A stretch of DNA of 64,000 nucleotides from Terrabacter sp. Root181 (GTDB lineage: Bacteria; Actinomycetota; Actinomycetes; Actinomycetales; Dermatophilaceae). The position numbers and the translations under genes are program-made. Positions within the stretch are counted from its first letter, which is position 1. Every line of letters begins with the position of its first letter. The stretch spans positions 95,403 through 159,402 of the forward strand of contig NZ_LMHU01000011.1 of assembly GCF_001428505.1 (NCBI RefSeq). The letters run 5' to 3'. Below the pieces are notes generated by a model. That model did no database searches. It was not told where the DNA came from and saw nothing but the letters and a program-made list of their open reading frames with translations. Of this stretch, positions 34,727-43,521 are shown piece after piece.

Positions 34727-35485
34727 GTGACCTTCGAGGTTGCGGCGGACGCCTACAACCGCTTCATGGGGCGTTACTCGGGGCCGCTCGCTACGCGATT
34801 CGCCGACTGGTCCGGTGTGGCCGGGCCGGGTCGGGCGCTCGACGTGGGCTGCGGGACCGGGGCCCTGACCCGCGTCATCATCGACCGGCTCGGCGTCGAC
34901 GGCGTGTCGGCGGTGGACCCGTCGCAACAGCTGCTCGCGGCGCTGCGCCAGTCGTTCCCGACCCTCGACGTGCAGACGGGGACGGCCGAGCGGCTGCCTT
35001 ATCCCGACGACCTCTTCGACCACACGCTCGCCCAGCTCGTCGTCAGCTTCATGGCCGACCCGGTGCTCGGCCTCCACGAGATGGCCCGTGTGACCCGCCC
35101 GGGTGGGACGGTCTCGGCGTGCGTGTGGGACCTCGCCGGCGGTGGGGCCCCGTTGACCGCCTTCTGGCAGGCAGCTCGGGACCTCGACCCGGACGTCGAC
35201 GACGAGTCCGGGATGAGCGGGGTCCGCGAGGGCGAGCTCGCCAGCCTCTGCGACCAGGCCGGTCTCAACCAGATCGAGGACACCGCCCTCACGGTCACGG
35301 TGCGCCACCCGAGCTTCGAGGACTGGTGGGACCCGTACACGCTCGGCGTCGGCCCGGCCGGCGCGCACGTCCAGAGCCTCGACGAGGTCGGCCGCATCCG
35401 CCTGCGCGACCACTGCCGCGAGCTCCTGCCCGAGCCGCCGTTCTACATCATGGCCACCGCCTGGGCCGTGCGCGCCCGCGCCTGA
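34727..35485 (+). CDS. class I SAM-dependent methyltransferase
   Basis: A 252-residue Rossmann methyltransferase. Motif I is ALDVGCGTGAL near residues 39-48. Further motifs are AVDPSQQLL, TAERLPYPDDLFD and EMARVTRPGG. This is the UbiE/Methyltransf_11 type, and the substrate is unknown. GTG 34727 has TAGCGT 6 bp upstream (leaderless). Not obviously in an operon. Confidence 0.88.
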   Translation: MTFEVAADAYNRFMGRYSGPLATRFADWSGVAGPGRALDVGCGTGALTRVIIDRLGVDGVSAVDPSQQLLAALRQSFPTLDVQTGTAERLPYPDDLFDHTLAQLVVSFMADPVLGLHEMARVTRPGGTVSACVWDLAGGGAPLTAFWQAARDLDPDVDDESGMSGVREGELASLCDQAGLNQIEDTALTVTVRHPSFEDWWDPYTLGVGPAGAHVQSLDEVGRIRLRDHCRELLPEPPFYIMATAWAVRARA

Positions 35486-35587
35486 CACGCCCGAACCCAG
35501 CACCCGGCATACCAAGGGGTGAACACCAGTTGGGGGCGACGCACGCCCCGGCCCGGACGCAGCATCGTCGGCCCTAGGCTGTGGCCC

Positions 35588-36262
35588 ATGTACTACAGCC
35601 TCGGGCGCAACCTCCTGTACCCGCTGTCCCATGCGCTGTACCGGCCCACGATCGAGGGCAAGGAGAACATCCCGCGTGAGGGTGGCGTGGTCGTCGCGAG
35701 CAACCACCTGTCGTTCATCGACTCCTTCGCGATCCCGCTCGCCTCGCCGCGGCAGGTGCGCTTCCTGGCCAAGGAGGAGTACTGGACGGGCACGGGGGTC
35801 GGCGGCTTCGTGCGCAAGGGCTTCTTCACCGCCGTCGGGATGGTGCCCGTCAACCGGTCCTCGCCGACGGCCGCGCAGGAGAGCCTCGACGCCGCGCTCG
35901 AGGTGCTCAAGGCGGGCGACGCGTTCGGCATCTACCCGGAGGGCACGCGTTCCCGGGACGGTCGGCTCTACCGCGGGCGTACGGGCGTGGCGTGGCTCGC
36001 GCTGACCGCCCAGGTGCCCGTCGTGCCCGTCGGCCTCATCGGCACCGAGGACATCCAGCCGGTCGGGGCGCGCTTCCCGAGGCTCGCGAAGGTGACGGTG
36101 CGCTTCGGCGAGCCGATCGGCGTCGAGGAGTATGCCGGGGTGCCGGCGGGCAAGGCGCGGCGGCAGCTGACCGACCGCGTGATGGAGGCGATCGCCGCGC
36201 TGAGCGGCCAGGAGCGGGTCGAGACCTACAACGAGGTCCCGAGCGGCGAGGCCACCGTCTGA
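35588..36262 (+). CDS. 1-acyl-sn-glycerol-3-phosphate acyltransferase (PlsC-like)
   Basis: A 224-residue PlsC-domain acyltransferase for phospholipid synthesis. The catalytic NHx4D motif is NHLSFID (H40, D45) and the phosphate-binding EGTR is at 118-121. ATG 35588 has TAGGCT 7 bp upstream (leaderless), favouring it over the in-frame start at 35519. It acts at the inner face of the membrane. Confidence 0.92.
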   Translation: MYYSLGRNLLYPLSHALYRPTIEGKENIPREGGVVVASNHLSFIDSFAIPLASPRQVRFLAKEEYWTGTGVGGFVRKGFFTAVGMVPVNRSSPTAAQESLDAALEVLKAGDAFGIYPEGTRSRDGRLYRGRTGVAWLALTAQVPVVPVGLIGTEDIQPVGARFPRLAKVTVRFGEPIGVEEYAGVPAGKARRQLTDRVMEAIAALSGQERVETYNEVPSGEATV

Positions 36263-36271
36263 CGCGTTTCG

Positions 36272-36301
36272 TTGCAGATGCGACCCAGTCGCATCTAGCG
36301 T
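36272..36301 (+). promoter_or_regulatory. promoter with embedded operator for the Ni/Co transporter
   Basis: -35 TTGCAG (36272-36277), an 18-bp spacer and -10 TAGCGT (36296-36301) lie 6 bp before the GTG, fitting a leaderless promoter. A perfect 9-bp inverted repeat AGATGCGAC-CCA-GTCGCATCT (36276-36296) fills the space between the two boxes, the usual place for a metal-responsive repressor. The repressor is not identified. Confidence 0.6.
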
Positions 36302-36307
36302 GGGGTC

Positions 36308-37417
36308 GTGACCCTGACGTCCCCACGGCCGCCCTCGGCCCCGCGCTCGGCGCTCCGGCGGCTCTCACGGGACGACCGTCGCAGCCTCGCCGGCATGGGT
36401 GCCTTCGTCCTGCTCCTCCACGTCGTCGGCTGGGGCCTGCTCGTCGGCGTCGTCGCGCCCCAGGAGTACCGCGTCGCTGGCCAGCTGTTCGGCGTGGGAC
36501 TGGGCGTCACGGCCTACACGCTCGGGATGCGCCACGCGTTCGACGCCGACCACATCGCCGCCATCGACAACACGACCCGCAAGCTCATGGGCGAGGGGCA
36601 GCGGCCGCTCAGCGTCGGCTTCTGGTTCAGCCTCGGGCACTCGTCGGTCGTCTTCGCCATGGTCATGCTGCTCGCCCTCGGGATCCGCGCCCTCGCCGGC
36701 GCGCTCGAGGACGGCGACTCGACGCTGCAGCACGTCACGAGCCTGTGGGGCACGTCCGTCTCGGGCGTCTTCCTCGTGCTCATCGGCCTGCTCAACCTCG
36801 CTGCGCTCGTGGGCATCCTCCGCGTCGCCCGCCGCATGCGCGCCGGCCACCTCGACGAGGCCGAGCTGGAGCGCCAGCTCGACAAGCGGGGCTTCCTCAC
36901 GCGCATCCTGAGCCGCGTGACCCGCACCGTCACGAAGCCGTGGCACATGTATCCCGTCGGGGTCCTCTTCGGCTTCGGCTTCGACACCGTGACCGAGGTG
37001 GGCCTGCTCGTCGTCGCCGGTGGCGCCGCCGCCGCCGACCTGCCCTGGTATGCCGTGCTCACCCTTCCCGTGCTGTTCGCCGCGGGCATGTCGCTGCTCG
37101 ACACGGCGGACGGTGCGTTCATGAACATCGCGTACGGCTGGGCGTTCCAGCGGCCGGTGCGCAAGATCTACTACAACGCCACGGTCACGGCCCTGTCGGT
37201 CGCGGTCGCGCTGGGGATCGGCGGCGTCGAGCTCGTCTCGGTGCTCACCGACCGCCTCGGGGTCACGAGCGGGCCCCTCGCGTGGGTCGGCGGCATCGAC
37301 CTCGGCAACGTCGGCTTCTGGGTCGTCGGGCTCTTCGTCGTGACCTGGGCGGTGGCTTTCGCCGTGTGGCGCTTCGGGCGCATCGAGGAGCGGTGGTCGG
37401 CGGCGATCGTCGACTGA
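36308..37417 (+). CDS. NiCoT-family nickel/cobalt permease
   Basis: A 369-residue membrane permease of the HoxN/NixA/NhlF family. The TM2 signature RHAFDADHIAAIDN contains HX4DH (H76, D81, H82). Further family motifs are WFSLGHSSVVF and LFGFGFDTVTE. It has about eight transmembrane segments with a charged cytoplasmic loop near residues 180-210. It likely takes up Ni2+ or Co2+. The inverted repeat in its promoter suggests metal control. No nickel enzyme genes lie nearby. Confidence 0.94.
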   Translation: MTLTSPRPPSAPRSALRRLSRDDRRSLAGMGAFVLLLHVVGWGLLVGVVAPQEYRVAGQLFGVGLGVTAYTLGMRHAFDADHIAAIDNTTRKLMGEGQRPLSVGFWFSLGHSSVVFAMVMLLALGIRALAGALEDGDSTLQHVTSLWGTSVSGVFLVLIGLLNLAALVGILRVARRMRAGHLDEAELERQLDKRGFLTRILSRVTRTVTKPWHMYPVGVLFGFGFDTVTEVGLLVVAGGAAAADLPWYAVLTLPVLFAAGMSLLDTADGAFMNIAYGWAFQRPVRKIYYNATVTALSVAVALGIGGVELVSVLTDRLGVTSGPLAWVGGIDLGNVGFWVVGLFVVTWAVAFAVWRFGRIEERWSAAIVD

Positions 37418-37474
37418 GCGAGGGCAGCCGGCAGGGCAGGCACCACCGCGCAGCCCGGTGCGGGCGGGCAGGAC

Positions 37475-38668
37475 TCAGCGGCGGGCGGCCTCGAACGCGT
37501 CCCGGAAGTGCGGGATCGCCGCCTCGATCGACTCGGCCGTCGCCGTGAGGCAGATCCGGAACCAGCCCGGCGTCTCGAACAGGATGCCGGGCATGACGAG
37601 CACCCCCCGCCTCGAGAGGTCCTCGACGAAGGCCTCGTCGTCGGGGATCGGCGAGCGCGGCCAGAGGTAGAAGGTGCCGTCCGGCGGAGTCGTCTCGTAG
37701 CCGATCTCGCCCAGCGCGCCGACGAGCCGGTCGCGTTTCGCCTCGAGCCGCGCGACGTCGAGCGAGAGCTCCTCGAGCCGGGGTGTCGCGTGCTGCATGA
37801 CGGCGTTCGGGAAGAGCCACCCGGCCGCGATCTGCATCATCTCGATGGCCTCGAGCAACGCCGCACGGTCCGCGACCGCCGGTGGCACGGCGATGTAGCC
37901 GAGCCGTTGGCCGGGAGCGAGCAGCGTCTTGCCGTAGGAGTAGCAGACCAGCGTGTGCGGGTAGAACTCGGCCGGGCTGTGGAACTCGCTGCGGGAGAAC
38001 ACGATCCGGTTGTAGGGCTCGTCCGACACGATCCAGATGCGTCGACCGTGACGGGCTGACGCCTCGTCGAGGACGTCGGCGAGGCGACGCAGCAGGTCGG
38101 GTGGGTAGATGCGTCCCGACGGGTTGTTCGGGGTGTTGACGACGACGATGCGGGTGCGCGGCGTGATGGCTGCGGCGATCGCGTCGACGTCCAGGTCGAA
38201 GCTCGGCTGGAGGGCCGGGACCTTGACCGGCACGAGCCCGGCCTCGAGGGCGAGCGGCTCGTAGAGGAACCACGGCGGCAGCGTGTAGACGACCTCCTCG
38301 CCGGGATCGGCGAGCACCTTCATCGCCACCGTGATCGCGCCGAAGCCACCCGTCGTCATACGGACGTCGTCGGCACCCCAGCCGAGCGGGACGACCCGAT
38401 CGAGAGAGGCGGCTGCCGCTGCCTGCGCGGCTACCTCGCTCTGCTTGTAGGCGAACCACAGCTCGTCCCGGGGCAACGCCGCCTCGCGCAGCGCGTCGAC
38501 GTAGGTCGGCATCTGCAGCTCGTGCGGGTCGCCGAACGTGAAGTCGATGACACCCGGTTCGAGACGGCGCTCGGCGTAGCCCGAGTGCATCCGGAATCCG
38601 AACATCATCCGGAAAGGCGCCGCACCCTGGATCCGTTCGCTCCGCCGGGACACGGTCCGGTTGTGCAT
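37475..38668 (-). CDS. PLP-dependent class I/II aminotransferase
   Basis: A 397-residue fold-type I aminotransferase. The cofactor Asp is in IWIVSDEPYN, the Schiff-base lysine is K247 in CYSYGKTLLAPGQRLGY, and the carboxylate-binding Arg is in WFRICLT. The substrate is not clear; aspartate/aromatic-type specificity is plausible. ATG 38668 was taken. The segment immediately upstream is a 13-bp tandem repeat containing the GTGAC/GGAG bases that would have to serve as ribosome binding site. Confidence 0.9.
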   Translation of the reverse strand: MHNRTVSRRSERIQGAAPFRMMFGFRMHSGYAERRLEPGVIDFTFGDPHELQMPTYVDALREAALPRDELWFAYKQSEVAAQAAAAASLDRVVPLGWGADDVRMTTGGFGAITVAMKVLADPGEEVVYTLPPWFLYEPLALEAGLVPVKVPALQPSFDLDVDAIAAAITPRTRIVVVNTPNNPSGRIYPPDLLRRLADVLDEASARHGRRIWIVSDEPYNRIVFSRSEFHSPAEFYPHTLVCYSYGKTLLAPGQRLGYIAVPPAVADRAALLEAIEMMQIAAGWLFPNAVMQHATPRLEELSLDVARLEAKRDRLVGALGEIGYETTPPDGTFYLWPRSPIPDDEAFVEDLSRRGVLVMPGILFETPGWFRICLTATAESIEAAIPHFRDAFEAARR

Positions 38669-38671
38669 CCC

Positions 38672-38754
38672 GTCACCCACTCCGGTCACCCACTCCGGTC
38701 ACCCACTCCGGTCACCCACTCCGGTCACCCACTCCGGTCACCCACTCCGGCACC
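38672..38754. repeat. 13-bp tandem repeat at the 5' end of the aminotransferase gene
   Basis: Five perfect copies of CACTCCGGTCACC (38678-38742), with a partial copy before and an imperfect one after, end 4 bp before the aminotransferase start. Copy-number change would move promoter elements or alter spacing. Confidence 0.9.
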
Positions 38755-38845
38755 CCACTCGCCGCGTCGGACCCTGACGTCCTTCGTCACGCTAGACCGG
38801 TGCGGCGGTCCGCAGCCGGCGATTGCGGGGGCTTAGTGTTGCGGT

Positions 38846-39445
38846 GTGTACGAAGGCGCAGTGCAGGACCTGATCGACGAGCTCGGACGACTCCCCGGGA
38901 TCGGCCCCAAGAGCGCCCAGCGCATCGCCTTCCACCTCCTGCAGGCCGACTCCGACGACGTGACCCGGCTCGTCACGGCCCTCACCGAGGTCAAGGCGCG
39001 CGTCCGCTTCTGCGAGGAGTGCGGCAACGTCGCCGAGGCCGAGAAGTGCCGCATCTGCGCCGACCCGCGGCGCGACCACAGCGCCATCTGCGTCGTCGAG
39101 GAGCCCAAGGACGTCGTCGCCATCGAGCGCACGCGCGAGTTCCGCGGCACCTACCACGTGCTCGGCGGCGCGATCAGCCCCATCGACGGCATCGGCCCCG
39201 ACGACCTGCGCGTGCGTGAGCTGATGACGCGCCTCGCCTCCGGCGAGGTGCAGGAGGTCATCATCGCGACCGACCCCAACCTCGAGGGTGAGGCGACCGC
39301 GACCTACCTCAGCCGGCTGCTGCGCGACGTCGGCCTCATCGTGACGCGCCTCGCGTCGGGCCTGCCCGTCGGAGGCGACCTCGAGTACGCCGACGAGGTG
39401 ACGCTCGGGCGCGCCTTCGAGGGCCGCCGCCGCGTCGACGCCTGA
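38846..39445 (+). CDS. recR: recombination mediator protein RecR
   Basis: A 199-residue recombination protein that works with RecO/RecF. An N-terminal helix-hairpin-helix ([16 protein letters not shown]) is followed by a four-cysteine zinc finger (C56, C59, C68, C71), a Toprim domain ([13 protein letters not shown]) and the conserved [16 protein letters not shown] end. GTG 38846 has TAGTGT 6 bp upstream (leaderless). It is followed by the DUF5063-lysC block. Confidence 0.97.
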   Translation: MYEGAVQDLIDELGRLPGIGPKSAQRIAFHLLQADSDDVTRLVTALTEVKARVRFCEECGNVAEAEKCRICADPRRDHSAICVVEEPKDVVAIERTREFRGTYHVLGGAISPIDGIGPDDLRVRELMTRLASGEVQEVIIATDPNLEGEATATYLSRLLRDVGLIVTRLASGLPVGGDLEYADEVTLGRAFEGRRRVDA

Positions 39446-39481
39446 CCCCCTCGGGTCGGTTGGCTCACGCCCACCGACGAC

Positions 39482-39598
39482 GTATGCCGTCCCGCCCCTC
39501 GCTCACTCGAGGGGGATTTGGGAAGGGGCATGGGTCGACGGGTCGGGCGGGCACCCGGCAGACTGGGCGGCACCGCGCCAGCCAGCCCCACGGCATAC
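39482..39598. repeat. inverted pair GTATGCCGT ... ACGGCATAC upstream of the DUF5063 gene
   Basis: Two perfect 9-bp inverted arms (39482-39490 and 39590-39598) enclose 99 bp in the recR-DUF5063 gap. The second arm continues CATACGTCCTCGG, identical over 17 bp to the copy at 48859 upstream of the YbdK-type gene. A partial CTCGAG-family sequence lies inside. Confidence 0.6.
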
Positions 39599-39637
39599 GT
39601 CCTCGGGGCCCGAACGACCCGACCAGGGAGACCCGTG

Positions 39638-40207
39638 ATGTCCACCGAAGCGCACGACGTCGACGACCTCGGCGGGCTCGCCGACCTCACGGCCGCGGAG
39701 GCGAGCGCCTTCCTCACCTCGGTCACGGAGGTCGCCTCGGGCAGCTCGCCCGACACGGCGCTGCCGCTGCTGACCCTCGCGCTCTCGCAGGTGCTCGTCG
39801 CGGGCGCGCGGCTCGGTGCGATCCAGGACGTCGTGCCCGAGGAGCGCTTCGAGCCGGACGCGACCGACGACGACGCCGACCCGCTGCGCACGGGCCTGGC
39901 CAACGTCTTCGCCGGCATCGACGACTACGTCTACGTCCTCGACCCGATCACCTCGTCGGAGCGTGCCGACGGCTCGATCACCAACGACCTCGTCGACGTG
40001 GCGGTCGCCCTGAGCCACGGCCTCAAGCACTACGCGGCCGGACGCAAGCTCGAGGCGCTGTGGTGGTGGCAGTTCAGCTACCTGTCCGAGTGGGGCGACC
40101 GCGCCATGACGGCCCTGCGCGCGCTCCAGTCGATCCTGTCTCACCTGCGGCTCGACGCCGACGAGGAGGCCGTGGGCGAGGCGGAGTTCGACGCGCTGCA
40201 CCCGTAG
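39638..40207 (+). CDS. DUF5063-domain protein
   Basis: A 189-residue protein of unknown function with the DUF5063 pattern. The acidic C-terminal half has the segments DDYVYVLDP and ALWWWQFSYLSEWGDRA. The gene characteristically sits between recR and the aspartate kinase gene in actinobacteria, as here. GGGAG lies 7 bp before ATG 39638. Probably cytoplasmic. Confidence 0.88.
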   Translation: MSTEAHDVDDLGGLADLTAAEASAFLTSVTEVASGSSPDTALPLLTLALSQVLVAGARLGAIQDVVPEERFEPDATDDDADPLRTGLANVFAGIDDYVYVLDPITSSERADGSITNDLVDVAVALSHGLKHYAAGRKLEALWWWQFSYLSEWGDRAMTALRALQSILSHLRLDADEEAVGEAEFDALHP

Positions 40208-40292
40208 TCCGCGCAAGAACGTGCGGCGACGGGGCCCGATCGGCGCACGTCTCACGATCGCGACGTCCCGGTGGACGCCGCGCGCGCGAGCC

Positions 40293-40298
40293 TAGACT
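40293..40298 (+). promoter_or_regulatory. -10 box of lysC
   Basis: TAGACT with a weak GTGGAC at 40271 (16-bp spacer). The predicted leader is about 40 nt and contains a GATCCGGAG ribosome binding site ahead of GTG 40347. Confidence 0.4.
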
Positions 40299-40346
40299 CG
40301 GTCACACCGCAGACCTGCCGAGACCCCGAGAAGATCCGGAGCCAGT

Positions 40347-41618
40347 GTGAGCATCGTCGTCCAGAAGTACGGCGGTTCGTCCGTGTCCGACGCCGAGGCC
40401 ATCAAGCGCGTGGCCCGGCGCATCGTCGAGACGCAGCGGGCCGGTCACTCCGTGTGCGTCGTCGTCTCCGCGATGGGCGACACGACGGACGAGCTGATGG
40501 ACCTCGCCGAGCAGGTCACGCCGGCCCCTCCGGCCCGTGAGCTCGACATGCTGCTCACGTCGGGCGAGCGCATCTCGATGGCCCTCGTGGCCATGGCGAT
40601 CGCGCAGCTCGGCGCCGAGGCCCGCTCGTTCACCGGCAGCCAGGCCGGCGTCATCACCGACGACGCCCACGGCGCAGCCCGCATCATCGACGTGACGCCC
40701 GGCCGCATCCAGAGCGCGCTCGACGCCGGTCACATCGCGATCGTCGCCGGCTTCCAGGGCGTCAGCCAGACGACGAAGGACATCACGACCCTCGGTCGCG
40801 GCGGCTCCGACACGACGGCCGTGGCGCTCGCCGCGGCCCTCGGGGCCGAGGTCTGCGAGATCTACACCGACGTCGACGGCGTCTTCACGGCCGATCCGCG
40901 CGTGCTGCCCAACGCCCGCAAGCTCGACGTGCTCTCGATGGAGGAGATGCTCGACCTCGCCGCCAACGGCAGCAAGATCCTGCACCTGCGCTGCGTCGAG
41001 TACGCCCGCCGCTACGGCATCCCGATCCACGTCCGCTCGTCGTGGTCGCGGAAGCCCGGCACGTGGATCAAGGACAACCCCTACGAAGGAGAAGGCGCCG
41101 TGGAGGCACCGATCATCGCCGGCATCGCCCACGACCGCAGCGAGGCCAAGATCACGATCGTCGGGGTGCCCGACCGGGTCGGCATCGCGGCCAAGATCTT
41201 CGGCGCCATCGCCGAGGCCGGCCTCAACATCGACATGATCGTGCAGAACGTGTCGGCCGCCGAGACGGCCAAGACCGACATCTCCTTCACGCTGCCCAAG
41301 GCCGACGGCCCCAAGGCGATGTCGGTGCTCCAGGCGATCAAGCACGAGGTCGAGTACGGCGACCTGCGCTTCGACGACGGCGTCGGCAAGATCGCCCTCG
41401 TCGGCGCCGGCATGAAGAGCCACCCCGGCGTCTCGGCGAAGTTCTTCGGCGCGCTCGCCGAGGCCGGCATCAACATCGAGATGATCTCGACCTCCGAGAT
41501 CCGCGTCTCGGCGGTGACCCGCGCCGAAGACCTCGACGAGGCCGTCCGCGCCGTGCACACCGCCTTCGGCCTCGACTCGACCGAGGACGCCATCGTCTAC
41601 GGCGGCACCGGCCGCTGA
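40347..41618 (+). CDS. lysC: aspartate kinase (alpha subunit; beta start inside)
   Basis: A 423-residue enzyme that phosphorylates aspartate, the first step to lysine, threonine, methionine and diaminopimelate. The kinase domain carries KYGGSSV (7-13), TSGERIS and [12 protein letters not shown]. Two ACT regulatory domains occupy about residues 265-420. GTG 40347 follows a GGAG site. An internal ribosome site and GTG at 41100 probably give the separate beta subunit, as in corynebacteria. The aspartate-semialdehyde dehydrogenase gene that often follows is absent. Confidence 0.96.
   Translation: MSIVVQKYGGSSVSDAEAIKRVARRIVETQRAGHSVCVVVSAMGDTTDELMDLAEQVTPAPPARELDMLLTSGERISMALVAMAIAQLGAEARSFTGSQAGVITDDAHGAARIIDVTPGRIQSALDAGHIAIVAGFQGVSQTTKDITTLGRGGSDTTAVALAAALGAEVCEIYTDVDGVFTADPRVLPNARKLDVLSMEEMLDLAANGSKILHLRCVEYARRYGIPIHVRSSWSRKPGTWIKDNPYEGEGAVEAPIIAGIAHDRSEAKITIVGVPDRVGIAAKIFGAIAEAGLNIDMIVQNVSAAETAKTDISFTLPKADGPKAMSVLQAIKHEVEYGDLRFDDGVGKIALVGAGMKSHPGVSAKFFGALAEAGINIEMISTSEIRVSAVTRAEDLDEAVRAVHTAFGLDSTEDAIVYGGTGR
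41085..41102 (+). other. internal ribosome binding site and start of the LysC beta subunit
   Basis: GAAGGAG (41085-41091) lies 8 bp before an in-frame GTG at 41100. The start would yield a 172-residue chain beginning at the ACT region ([19 protein letters not shown]), the same position as the known beta subunit of Corynebacterium glutamicum aspartokinase. Confidence 0.7.
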
Positions 41619-41764
41619 GGCCCAGCCACCGCTCCCGTCGAGAGGTCACATCCGTCCGGGCGTGACCCCTTCGTCGTGTGAGCCACCGGTCGCGTGACCT
41701 TCATGACGATGCCGCGGTGACCACCTCGTCGGGCGAGAGACTGGTGTGGGAGGAGGTGACCGCC

Positions 41765-42952
41765 ATGCTCCTGAGGCGTGTCATCCGCTGGATGGTGATC
41801 GTCGTCATCGCCGTGCACGGGCTGCTCCACCTGCTGGGGGCGGTCAAAGGTTTCGGATGGGCGGACGTGCCCGCGCTGACCGCGGACATCGGGCCCTGGG
41901 CGGCCCTCGCGTGGCTCACGGTTGCGCTGCTCGTGCTCGCGGTGGCAGTCCGCCTCGCTCGGGGCACCTGCCCGTGGTGGCCCCCGCTCCTCGCCGCGAT
42001 CCTGTCTCAGGCGCTCATCGTCTCGGCCTGGCAGGACGCTGCGGCCGGCACCGCCGTCAACGTCCTCCTGCTCGCGGTCGCCGTTCATGCATGGGCGCGC
42101 ACCGGGCGGCGCAGCCTCCGTGCCGACTATGCCCGTCACGTGGAGGCGGCACTCTCGCCAGCCCGCGCCCAGCAGGTCGTCACCGAGGGCGACCTCGCGG
42201 ATCTCCCCGGGCCGGTGGCCCGATACCTCCGTCGCTCCGGAGTCGTCGGCCATCCCGCTGTCGTCGGCTTCCGCGCCTCCATCCGCGGCCGGATCCGGGG
42301 CGGCCCGGGCAAGCCGTGGATGCCGTTCGCCGGTGAGCAGGTCAACGTCTACGGCACCGATCCCTGCCGCCTGTTCTTCATGGACGCGACGATGATGGGC
42401 CTGCCCGTCGACGTCCTGCACGTCTTCGACCGTGGAACAGCCACGATGCGCGTGCGTCTCGCGTCCGTTGCGCCGATCGTCAAAGGTGCCGGACCCGAGA
42501 TGGACCGCGCCGAGACGGTCACCGTCCTCAACGACCTCTGCCTGCTCGTGCCGGCGGCTCTCGTCGGTGCCCCGATCAGCTGGGAGTCGCGCAGCGACGA
42601 GGTGGCGACGGCGTCCTTCACCCTGGGACAGCAGACCGTCGCGGCGGACCTCGGCTTCGCCGAGGACGGCCGGCTCGTCGACTTCGTCTCCGACGACCGC
42701 CTGCGGTCCTCCCCGGACGGCCGGACCTTCACGCAGCAACGCTGGTCGACCCCCGTACGCTCCGAGCGGGAGTGGGACGGCAGGCGCGTATGCGGTGTGG
42801 GCGAGGCGCGCTGGCACGCGCCCGACCCCGAGGGCACCTTCACGTACCTCGAGTTCGTCGTCGACGAGTGGTCGCCCATCGAGGGTGTGGCGTGGGCGTC
42901 GGCGGTCGCTTCGCCTTCGACGCGCGGGCTGGGGTCGTCCGCTCTAGGTTGA
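41765..42952 (+). CDS. membrane-anchored protein resembling the DUF6544 family
   Basis: A 395-residue protein. Four hydrophobic segments fill the first 120 residues, including WMVIVVIAVHGLLHLLGAVKGFGW. A soluble beta-rich domain follows (GPVARYLRRSGVVGHP, QVNVYGTDPCRLFFMDA). This layout fits DUF6544-type proteins of unknown function. GGAGGAGG lies 8 bp before ATG 41765. The last 20 residues do not look like a conserved end and lie next to a deletion pseudogene, so the terminus may be altered. Confidence 0.75.
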   Translation: MLLRRVIRWMVIVVIAVHGLLHLLGAVKGFGWADVPALTADIGPWAALAWLTVALLVLAVAVRLARGTCPWWPPLLAAILSQALIVSAWQDAAAGTAVNVLLLAVAVHAWARTGRRSLRADYARHVEAALSPARAQQVVTEGDLADLPGPVARYLRRSGVVGHPAVVGFRASIRGRIRGGPGKPWMPFAGEQVNVYGTDPCRLFFMDATMMGLPVDVLHVFDRGTATMRVRLASVAPIVKGAGPEMDRAETVTVLNDLCLLVPAALVGAPISWESRSDEVATASFTLGQQTVAADLGFAEDGRLVDFVSDDRLRSSPDGRTFTQQRWSTPVRSEREWDGRRVCGVGEARWHAPDPEGTFTYLEFVVDEWSPIEGVAWASAVASPSTRGLGSSALG

Positions 42953-42958
42953 GGAGGC

Positions 42959-43497
42959 ATGAAGACACCCACCCGCACGGTCCTCGTGGCTGCCACGGCC
43001 GTGGCCCTGGCACGTGCCTGTCGGCGGGGGTCGGCGGCCGCACCTACCTCGTGAGCGGCGGCGTCGACCCGGCCCGTGTCTTCAGCTCGACCGACCACGG
43101 GCGCACGTGGACCGTCGCCGACAGCCCGGTCGCGGGTGGTGGGTCGGCCGGCATCTTCTCGGTGAGCTTCCGGGACGCCCGGCGCGGCGTCGTCGTCGGC
43201 GGCGACTTCGCGGCACCGACCGGCGCGGTCGACAACGCGGCGTGGACGGCCGACGGCGGGCGCACCTGGACGACGTCGACGAGCAACCCGTCCGGCTACC
43301 GGTCCGGCTCGGCGTGGGTCCCGCGCACGGCCCGCACGGTGCTGGCGGTGGGTCCGTCGGGCTCCGACGTCTCGACCGACGGCGGCCGCACGTGGTCGAC
43401 GTTCGACACCGGCAGCTTCGACTCGGTCGAGTGCACGCACGACGGCGCCTGCTGGGCGTCCGGCGATCAGGGACGCGTCGCGGTCCTCACCCGCTGA
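42959..43497 (+). pseudogene. beta-propeller/YCF48-type exported protein, internal deletion and frameshift
   Basis: A start with a good ribosome site (GAGGAGG) opens a signal peptide (MKTPTRTVLVAATAVALA) that after about 20 residues passes out of frame. A different frame then runs to 43497 with BNR-type repeats (FSSTDHGRTWTVAD, NAAWTADGGRTWTT, DVSTDGGRTWSTF) and a FDSVECTHDGACWASGDQG end. Actinobacterial relatives of this exported propeller family are about twice as long. The join near 43008 therefore looks like loss of about 200 residues with a frameshift. Confidence 0.7.
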
Positions 43498-43521
43498 CCG
43501 ACCTGCCGACCGACCGGCGGG

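Noticed and set aside
32417-35707. A 1,096-codon minus-strand frame
   Set aside because: It is a shadow of the MFS, methyltransferase and LysR genes, and its composition is non-protein-like.
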